From: Pedobacter nutrimenti
GTDB lineage: Bacteria; Bacteroidota; Bacteroidia; Sphingobacteriales; Sphingobacteriaceae
Reading direction: 5' to 3'
NCBI RefSeq assembly: GCF_003208655.1
Contig: NZ_QKLU01000001.1
Coordinates: forward strand, 1 to 64,000
Length of the DNA stretch: 64,000 nucleotides
In this document: piece by piece, positions 58,701 through 64,000 of the stretch
Layout of the letters: each line of letters begins with the position of its first letter
Position numbering within the stretch: the first letter of the stretch is position 1
Program-made: the position numbers and the translations under genes
Notes under the pieces: model-generated
Told to the model about the DNA's origin: nothing
Databases searched by the model: none
Seen by the model: the letters and a program-made list of their open reading frames with translations, nothing else

Positions 58701-61700
58701 CTTATTGGCTCTTTAACCAATGTGGCTTCTGTAACGGCCCCGTCTGGGGTAACAGACCCTGTTGCGGGCAACAATACAGCAACAGACAATACTTTGGTAC
58801 AGAATAAACCGGTACTGAACATCACCAAAACTGGTCCTGCTACGGTGGTCGCAGGAGCGGCCATCAGTTATACTTTACAGGTAACCAATACCGGAAGTAG
58901 TGCTGCAATAGACGCAACAATTGCCGACGTTGTCCCTGCAGCCCTGACCAATGTCAGCTGGACCAGTTCAACCTCAGGTACAGCTTCTGTAACGGCTACT
59001 CCTTCGGGAAGTGGAAACAATGTCAGTCTTAAAGCCTTTGTTCCACCTGGCGCTGGTAATACGGTTACCGTGACCATTAATGGAACGGTGAACCCGGCTG
59101 CAGCAGCTGGAAGTTTAAGCAATACGGCTACGGTTAGTCCTGCAGAGCCGCTTGGAACAGGAGGTACTTCAACGGTTACCACAACCATTACACAAAACCC
59201 TGTACTGGTCATCACCAAAAGTGGTCCGGCAACAAAAAATGCGGGGGAGGAAGTGGTTTACAATTTAACCATATCCAATAATGGTTTAAGTAATGCTTCT
59301 AATGCGAGTATTACGGATGTCTTGCCGGCAGGTTTAATTAATGTCAGCTGGACGGCCACGCCTTTGGGAGCAGCAAGTATTTCAAGTGGTGCCACCGGTA
59401 CAGGGTCTTCAGTGAACATTGTGGGCAGTATCCCGGCTGGTGCAAATAACCACATCAATGTGGTCGTTACAGCAGAACTCGATCCTGCATTTACAGGAGC
59501 TTCTGTGAACAATACCGCAGTTGTTACCCCTGTTGAAACAGGTGTGGCCGTCAATTCGAATACAGTAAGCACCACCATTACCAAAACAGCTAACCTGCAA
59601 ATTGTAAAAACCGGTCCCGCAACTATAGTGGCAGGTCAGGCCATTAATTATACCATAAAAGTGACCAATAACGGTCCAACCGATGCAAATGGAATAGCGG
59701 TGCAGGATATTGTTCCAGCAGACATTTTAAATCCGATATGGTCAGTAACTACTGTGGGTACAGCAACCAGTTCGGTACCCAGTGGAACAGGCAATGTCAA
59801 TTTAACAGCAAATTTAAAGGGCAATGGAACGGATGCGATACTCATTAACCTGAGTGGTCAGTTAAGACCTGGATTTACAGGTACATCCATTTCCAATACA
59901 GCCTCGGCAACACCTCCGGCCGGTTTTACCAGTACGACCCCGGTGACCAGCACAGCAACAACGACTACTTCTACAGCGGCCAATGTACGCATTGTAAAAT
60001 CCGGTCCCGCCAATATTGGAGCAGGGCAGTCGGTTCAGTATACCCTAAGGGTCACCAATACCGGACCAAGTACAGCTGTAAATACAACCATTGCCGATGT
60101 TGTACCTGGCGATATTTCGGTGACAACTTGGACAGCAACGCCTTCTGGTGGAGCACTGATTACCAACCCGGGGACAGGTACGGGAAATAATGTGAACCTG
60201 ATGGCAGATATCCCTGTAGGCGGGGTGGTAGATGTCCTGATCAATGGGGTGGTAGTGCCTGGTACTGCCGATGGCAAAGTGATTACCAATACGGCTACTG
60301 CCAATTCTATAGTGCCCGATCCGGTCCCATCGGACAATACATCAAGTGTCAACACCACTGTGAGCAACCTGGCCGAATTTGTGGTTTCCAAATATGGTCC
60401 GGCAACGGTGAACATTGGTGATCCGATCACCTACAAAATTGTGGTCAGCAACCTTTCACCCGGTGACATTACCGGAGCTAAAATTACCGATAATGTGCCG
60501 ACAGATCCTGTACAGGTCACCAGCTGGACGGTTAGTAAAACCGGTAATGCATTGATCACCACCGGAGCAGCCGGTGGCTCAACCAACAATATTTATGTAG
60601 AAGGTAATATTGGGAATTCTGGCTCGGGTACCATTGAAATTATTGTAAACGGTATCATTAAACCAACCAGTCAGACCAGCTTTATGAATAAGGTGACGGT
60701 CGAAGCCGGTACCCAGAAAGAAAGTGTGGTCACCACTTCGGTAAACAATTCTACCGACCTGAGCATTACAAAACAAGCACCAGCCCAGGTAGCTGCGGGG
60801 CAAAACATCAGTTATACCCTAAAGGTCATGAACAATGGCCCGGTTGATGCGCAGGGTATAAGTATCAGTGATGCAGTGCCGGCAGGTATTACAGGCGTAA
60901 CCTGGACCGCACAGTCAGTGGGTACAGCAAGCATTACTACAGGTACTACAGGTTCAGGATCCAATGTATCGGTTACGGGTGATATTGCTGCCGGTGGTGC
61001 CAATTATATTCTGGTTACTGTAAATGGTCTTGTGCCATCCAATACTTCTGCGGGAACGGTATCTAACACAGCTACGGTGACTATTCTTCCTCCGACAGCA
61101 ACCATTCCATTCCCGGTAACGGATTACAATGCAACAAATAATGCTTCTACAGCAACAACAACTATTGTCAGCAATGCGGCCCTGGTCATCTCAAAAAGTG
61201 GCCCTTCTTCTGCCGTTGCAGGGGAACAGATCCATTACCAGATCAAGGTAAGCAACAGCGGTTCCAGTGATGCGCCCGATGTACGCATTGGTGATCCGTT
61301 GCCTGCCGGTTTAACCAATGTTGCCTGGACGCCAACGGTTTCCGGAACGGCAAGTCTCACAGGGGCAACACCTGGAACAGTCTATACGACTACACCTATT
61401 GCCCTGAACGGGGCAATACCGGCAGGGGTTGCGAATGTAATTACCATTGATGTCACTGCAACCATTGATCCAGGCGCAGGACCGACCCTAACCAATACGG
61501 GAACGGCAAATCTGGCTGGTGGAACCAATGTGAACTCTAATGTGGTGACTACGACCATTGATAAAATAACAGACCTGAGTGTGACCAATACGGTTGCTCC
61601 GGCTTCGGCCAGGGTCAACGATCAGGTGGTGTTTACGGTAACTGTTAAAAATAATGGACCTAGTAATGCCACAGGGGTGAATGTTTCCGATGCGCTGCCT

Positions 61701-64000
61701 GCTGGTTATACTTTGGTTACTTCCACTCCGGGTCAGGGAAGTTATACCCCAGGTACAGGGCTCTGGAATATTGGTAGTCTGGCGGTTGGTGCACAAGTGA
61801 CTTTAACCCTTACCGCGACTGTTAAGCAGGGAGGACCTTACCTGAGCACAGCAACAGTATCCGGAACAGAAACGGATCCGGTAAGTGCAAACAATACGGC
61901 TACGGCAGGAATTACCATTCTGAACTCTAATCCTGTGGCCAATGCCAATGCGAAAACAACCCTCGAGGATGTAACTTTGAGTATAAATGCGACCAGCGGA
62001 TTGCTGTCCAATGCTTCTGATGTAGACAATGATATATTGAGTATTAGTAAATATACCATTGCAGGCCTAAGTGGTGATTTCTCTGTAGGTACTGCGGTAT
62101 CTATTCCTGGAAAAGGCAGTATTACCATCAACAGTGATGGCAGTTATACTTTTGTCCCTGCGCCGGATTACAACGATACCGATCCATTGGGTCCTGTTCC
62201 GGTGATTACCTATACGGTAAGCGATGGAAACGGGGGGACAGCAACCAGCACATTGACCATCAATGTAACACCGGTCAACGATCCGCCTGTCTTTACCAAA
62301 GGTCCGGATCAGGTACTGCAGCAGTATGCAGGGGCGCAAAGTGTAAGTGCGTGGGCTACAGGAATTAGCCCGGGACCTGCAAATGAAAGTGCTCAGGTAG
62401 TCCATTTTGAGGTAACTGGTAATACCAATACCGCCTTGTTCAGCGTACAGCCTTCTGTAGCTGCAGACGGAACATTGACTTATACACCTGCTTTCGGGCA
62501 AACCGGAACAGCCACCATTACATTGGTGCTGAAAGACAATGGTGGAACCTTGAATGGCGGAAACGACACCTCTGCACCTCAAACCTTTATCATTACCATT
62601 AACCCAGCCAATCCGGCAATCGTACTGACTAAAGCGGTAACCGCAGGTCCGGCACCAACCAAAGCAGGTGATGTGATTAATTATACGCTGGTGGTCCGCA
62701 ATACAGGTGACATAGATTTGAGCAACGTAGTGGTTACGGACACAGGTATTGATGCGGGAAGTTTGTCTCCGGTTTCTATCCCTGCACTTGCCAAAGGGGC
62801 TTCTGCAACATTGACGGCTCAGTATACCTTAAAGCAAGCAGATATCGATGCGGGAATGTACAGTAACCAGGCCAGTGTAACTGCTAAAGATCCTGGAAAC
62901 AACAATGTAACAGATCCTAAATCCGATGATCCAAATACCCCTGCGCCAGACGATCCGACCATTGTGTACATTACACCGGTGAATTCCATGACGCTCACCA
63001 AAGCTGCTGCTCCGGGAACCCTGGTAAGCAAAGCGGGTGATGTGATTACATACAATCTTGTGGTCAAAAACACGGGTAATGTAACCTTAAATAATGTGGT
63101 TGTTTTAGATCCGGCAGCAGATGCGGGCAGCATTACGCCTGGTCTGGTAAGCAGTTTGGCACCAGGTGCTTCGGCAGCAATAACCGCTAAACATACCCTA
63201 ACACAGGCGGAAGTCGATTCAGGTAGTTTCAGTAACCAGGCAGAAGTGGATGGCAATACCCCTCAGGGTGTCCGGACAATTACGCCAAAATCTGATGATC
63301 CTACTACACCAACTCCGGATGATCCAACCAAAGTGCCAATAGCACCAATCAGTTCCATGAGCCTTACCAAGGCGGCCGATAATGGTGGTGCTAAAGCTGG
63401 TGATGTGATTAATTATACGCTGGTGGTGACCAATACAGGCAATGTGACTTTAAGCAATGTAGCGGTAACCGATCCTGGAGCAGATCCGGGAAGCATTACA
63501 CCGGCAAGTATAGCAAGTCTTGCACCTGGGGCTTCAGTTACCCTTAAAGCAAAACACACTTTGGTACAAACGGAAGTAGATGCAGGTAGTTTCAGTAACC
63601 AGGCGGCTGCAACCGGAACCACACCGGCTGGTGCAACCACCACCAACCCGGCTTCAGATGATCCGAATACACCGGCTGTTAATGACCCGACCAAAGTTGT
63701 GATTGCGCCTGTGGCTTCCTTTAGCCTAACCAAAGCAGCAGTTGCAGCGGTTGTTTCCAAAGCAGGTGATGTGATCAATTATAGTATAGTAGTTAAAAAC
63801 ACTGGAAATGTGACCCTAAACAATCTGGTGCTGACGGATGCGGGTGTAGATGCCGGAAGTGTAAGCGCACTGCCTGCTGCATTAGCACCAAGTGCTTCAG
63901 CTACATTAACGGCTAAATATACCCTTAAACAAGCTGATGTAGATGCGGGAAGTTATAGCAACCAGGCAGCCATTAGCGGCACAGCGCCGGGTGGGGCAGC
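52785..64000 (+). CDS. Giant DUF11-repeat surface protein (3' end outside window)
   Basis: Open from ATG 52785 past the window end: at least 3738 codons. The N-terminus is long, with a hydrophobic stretch at about 44-58 ending SLAQ, an extended signal peptide. Residues about 65-280 resemble the CshA non-repetitive fibril-adhesin domain (IYWLNFTGLNMTTG). A GEVED-type domain follows (DAPDSYG near 285 to GEVEDY near 477). Then come twelve near-identical 127-residue DUF11 repeats (54231-58805; TKTASPKPAVAGQALTYTIT core), eight diverged DUF11-like repeats (58806-61928), a cadherin-like/VCBS section with calcium-site motifs (DVDNDILSI; 61929-62610) and at least four DUF7507-like repeats (KAGDVINYTLVVTNTGNVTL). 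Probably a T9SS-exported fibrillar adhesin; a type B sorting domain would be expected downstream. Function as an adhesin is inference from the domains. Confidence 0.9.
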   Translation, partial: MGKIYVRIVAYFATFLKRSIRDFLKFPVYSTSKPAFLKGLCRIGLMSLLLTMFAFKSLAQVQATGGTGIYRNNIYWLNFTGLNMTTGAAPKNFTFVVNGITITAIIDQVSITGASGSPALIPYVSGSWYEDRLNYLYNIGGTGTNNTLVNAIRTSINGADADFRVRIYASINGQPADVGMVFGNAEADASNEYTKGTTNGDSWRLLETYVDNTSDQGGVGFGRRMTFSNSDKTVQLQCNQNAALLYTQKAATSLGNPLTIDAHIESGGLTAMALGVIAYSERGDAPDSYGAPSHTLSPLLVGGANPSPTNATTTNTVYIANPPSGGQLITPATVTKPATPKLGAISGDFDPAVFTNLGTNADADNLNGENDEDGIASFPQLTVQNTTYTVTATVGNTSGVNANLVGWIDFNRNGTFEASEGVAVVVPPGATTATLTWTGLTGLVPGQSYARFRISTNSITTADMGSVVSNGEVEDYTLPIVPVYELGITKTASLATATAGSPLSYTITLTNNGPTTLPASAIVKVVDNLPAGFTASSFTPSNGTYTSSSGNWTGLTLASGQSATLVIAGTVNGATTTSLSNTVTVTPPAGSIDPVNTNNTATVVTPVVRTMDLALTKTASPKPAVAGQVLTYTVTLINNGPSSIIPTDVVSVVDVVPAGFTATSFTPAVGTYSSATANWTGFSLASGQSTTLTIVGNVAPTASGNLVNTATVVAPIGTTDPVGGNNVATDNTTINRVIDLGVTKAASPKPAVAGQALTYTITLTNNGPGTIQPTDVVKVIDNLPAGFNNPAYTAASGTYTSATGNWTGLNLSTGQSTTLTISGTVDQGATGTLVNTVNLTPPPGTSDPVTANNTATDNTTVSRVLDLGVTKTASPKPAVTGQTLTYTITLTNNGPGALLASDVVKFTDNLPAGFTTPTYTPLTGTFDPATGNWTGVALQNGQSTTLTISGTINASATGTLTNTVTLTPPSGTTDPVTGNNTATDNTSISRVIDLGVTKTASPKPAVAGQALTYTITLTNYGSGALLASDVVQVVDVLPAGFTGPVYTAAAGTFTSSNGNWTGLTLGSGQSTTLTIAGTVAPSAAGTLTNTVTLTPPAGTTDPVTGNNTATDNTTISRVIDLGIAKTASPKPAVAGQALTYTITLTNNGPGSLLSSDVVKVVDALPAGFTSPVYTAATGTYTSSNGNWTGLTLATGQSTTLTIAGTVAQTATGTLTNTVTLTPPNGTTDPVTGNNTATDNTTVSRVLDLDLAKTASPKPAVAGQALTYTITLTNKGPGALLATDVVKLTDNLPAGFNTPVYTALNGTFDASTGNWTGLALSTGQSTTLTVTGTVSPAASGTLTNTVSLTSPAGTTDPVAGNNTATDNTTISRVIDLGLSKTATPKPAVAGQALTYTITLTNNGPGSLLATDVVKVADALPAGFTSPVYTAGAGTYASATGNWTGLTLATGQSTTLTIAGTVATGATGTLTNTATLTPPAGTTDPVTGNNTATDNTTVNRIIDLGVVKTASPKPAVAGQALTYTITLTNYGPGSLNPSDVVKGVDVLPPGYTSSGTTTASKGTFDVASSSWTGSNLAVNESATLTVNGVVAPTATGSLTNTVTILVPDGTTDPVPGNNVSTDVTTINRVLDLALTKTGSPKPAVAGQPFMYTITLTNKGPGALLNTDVVNVADALPAGFINPVYVPGVGGYNPATGDWTGVALGVGQSTTLTITGSVAANASGTLSNTATLTPPAGTTDPDNTNNSATDNTTVSRVIDLEVAKTAAPKPAKAGQSLTYTITLSNKGPGALLATDVVNVADALPAGFSGAVYTAGAGTYNSTTGNWTGLTLSNGQNTTLSIQGTVAANASGNLVNTVTLTPPAGTTDPVSGNNTATDNTAINREMDFGITKTANPKPVVAGENLVYTLTITNNGPAQLQSTDILNVSDNLPLGFSAPVYSAAAGTYTSSNGNWTGLTLATGQSTTLTISGKTDPTLIGSLTNVASVTAPSGVTDPVAGNNTATDNTLVQNKPVLNITKTGPATVVAGAAISYTLQVTNTGSSAAIDATIADVVPAALTNVSWTSSTSGTASVTATPSGSGNNVSLKAFVPPGAGNTVTVTINGTVNPAAAAGSLSNTATVSPAEPLGTGGTSTVTTTITQNPVLVITKSGPATKNAGEEVVYNLTISNNGLSNASNASITDVLPAGLINVSWTATPLGAASISSGATGTGSSVNIVGSIPAGANNHINVVVTAELDPAFTGASVNNTAVVTPVETGVAVNSNTVSTTITKTANLQIVKTGPATIVAGQAINYTIKVTNNGPTDANGIAVQDIVPADILNPIWSVTTVGTATSSVPSGTGNVNLTANLKGNGTDAILINLSGQLRPGFTGTSISNTASATPPAGFTSTTPVTSTATTTTSTAANVRIVKSGPANIGAGQSVQYTLRVTNTGPSTAVNTTIADVVPGDISVTTWTATPSGGALITNPGTGTGNNVNLMADIPVGGVVDVLINGVVVPGTADGKVITNTATANSIVPDPVPSDNTSSVNTTVSNLAEFVVSKYGPATVNIGDPITYKIVVSNLSPGDITGAKITDNVPTDPVQVTSWTVSKTGNALITTGAAGGSTNNIYVEGNIGNSGSGTIEIIVNGIIKPTSQTSFMNKVTVEAGTQKESVVTTSVNNSTDLSITKQAPAQVAAGQNISYTLKVMNNGPVDAQGISISDAVPAGITGVTWTAQSVGTASITTGTTGSGSNVSVTGDIAAGGANYILVTVNGLVPSNTSAGTVSNTATVTILPPTATIPFPVTDYNATNNASTATTTIVSNAALVISKSGPSSAVAGEQIHYQIKVSNSGSSDAPDVRIGDPLPAGLTNVAWTPTVSGTASLTGATPGTVYTTTPIALNGAIPAGVANVITIDVTATIDPGAGPTLTNTGTANLAGGTNVNSNVVTTTIDKITDLSVTNTVAPASARVNDQVVFTVTVKNNGPSNATGVNVSDALPAGYTLVTSTPGQGSYTPGTGLWNIGSLAVGAQVTLTLTATVKQGGPYLSTATVSGTETDPVSANNTATAGITILNSNPVANANAKTTLEDVTLSINATSGLLSNASDVDNDILSISKYTIAGLSGDFSVGTAVSIPGKGSITINSDGSYTFVPAPDYNDTDPLGPVPVITYTVSDGNGGTATSTLTINVTPVNDPPVFTKGPDQVLQQYAGAQSVSAWATGISPGPANESAQVVHFEVTGNTNTALFSVQPSVAADGTLTYTPAFGQTGTATITLVLKDNGGTLNGGNDTSAPQTFIITINPANPAIVLTKAVTAGPAPTKAGDVINYTLVVRNTGDIDLSNVVVTDTGIDAGSLSPVSIPALAKGASATLTAQYTLKQADIDAGMYSNQASVTAKDPGNNNVTDPKSDDPNTPAPDDPTIVYITPVNSMTLTKAAAPGTLVSKAGDVITYNLVVKNTGNVTLNNVVVLDPAADAGSITPGLVSSLAPGASAAITAKHTLTQAEVDSGSFSNQAEVDGNTPQGVRTITPKSDDPTTPTPDDPTKVPIAPISSMSLTKAADNGGAKAGDVINYTLVVTNTGNVTLSNVAVTDPGADPGSITPASIASLAPGASVTLKAKHTLVQTEVDAGSFSNQAAATGTTPAGATTTNPASDDPNTPAVNDPTKVVIAPVASFSLTKAAVAAVVSKAGDVINYSIVVKNTGNVTLNNLVLTDAGVDAGSVSALPAALAPSASATLTAKYTLKQADVDAGSYSNQAAISGTAPGGA
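54231..58805 (+). repeat. Twelve tandem 381-bp DUF11-coding repeats
   Basis: Repeat starts (V/I/T/E-x-D-L-G/A codons) at 54231, 54612, 54993, 55374, 55755, 56136, 56517, 56898, 57279, 57663, 58044 and 58425. All steps are 381 bp except 57279 to 57663, which is 384 (one extra codon). Coding frame is kept throughout. High DNA similarity between units makes copy-number change by recombination likely. Confidence 0.92.

Noticed and set aside
54231..58805. Periodic repeats considered as a CRISPR-like array
   Set aside because: The unit is 381 bp, fully coding and in frame, without short repeats and unique spacers.

Overview
The window comes from a Bacteroidota chromosome, most likely a Pedobacter-like member of the Sphingobacteriaceae. 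Reasons: several SusC/SusD pairs, FecR/ECF control of a SusC, a type IX secretion (T9SS) type B cargo beside a PorP/SprF protein, a CcsBA fusion, a small histone-H1-like gene, LytS/LytTR two-component genes, Crp-type regulators and promoter-like TAnnTTTG boxes. No rRNA, tRNA, insertion sequence or CRISPR array was seen.

Layout. 1-3.3 kb: the end of a TonB-dependent receptor (TBDR) and an IPT/TIG-NHL lipoprotein. 3.4-4.3 kb (minus): a Crp-AraC hybrid regulator. 4.6-9.3 kb: a large T9SS cargo protein with its PorP/SprF partner. 9.4-13.1 kb: a CBM9-like secreted protein and an outer-membrane beta-barrel protein, both with Gly/Arg-rich tracts. 13.4 kb: a histone-like gene. 13.6-16.8 kb (minus): CcsBA. 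17.1-23.0 kb: an ECF sigma gene and a FecR anti-sigma gene separated by an inverted GH31 glucosidase gene that carries dockerin-like and cohesin-like domains. 23.1-31.7 kb: SusC with an STN domain, SusD, a TlpA-like thioredoxin, then on the minus strand two small secreted Cys-pair proteins and two MauE-like membrane proteins. 31.8-39.9 kb: a secreted protein of unknown function, an ABC permease/M1 aminopeptidase fusion and its ATPase, facing a LytS-type kinase and LytTR regulator. 39.9-40.5 kb: a type II toxin-antitoxin pair. 40.5-44.0 kb: a Crp-family regulator divergent from a siderophore-type TBDR. 44.2-52.2 kb: a five-gene polysaccharide-utilisation-like operon ending in a GH18 enzyme. 52.8 kb to the right edge: a giant secreted DUF11-repeat protein, open at the window end.

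How the genes fit together. Most products act at the cell envelope: nutrient capture (SusC/D, TBDRs, GH31, GH18), surface display (T9SS cargo, giant repeat protein) and redox maturation (CcsBA, TlpA, MauE). The most unusual part is 24-31 kb. There G+C falls sharply inside the SusC gene, and the AT-rich block holds SusD, TlpA, two cysteine-pair mini-proteins and one MauE copy. A second MauE copy of ordinary composition stands just outside. I read this as an acquired specificity cassette that may encode an envelope thiol-redox system acting on small secreted proteins. This is inference from gene order and motifs.
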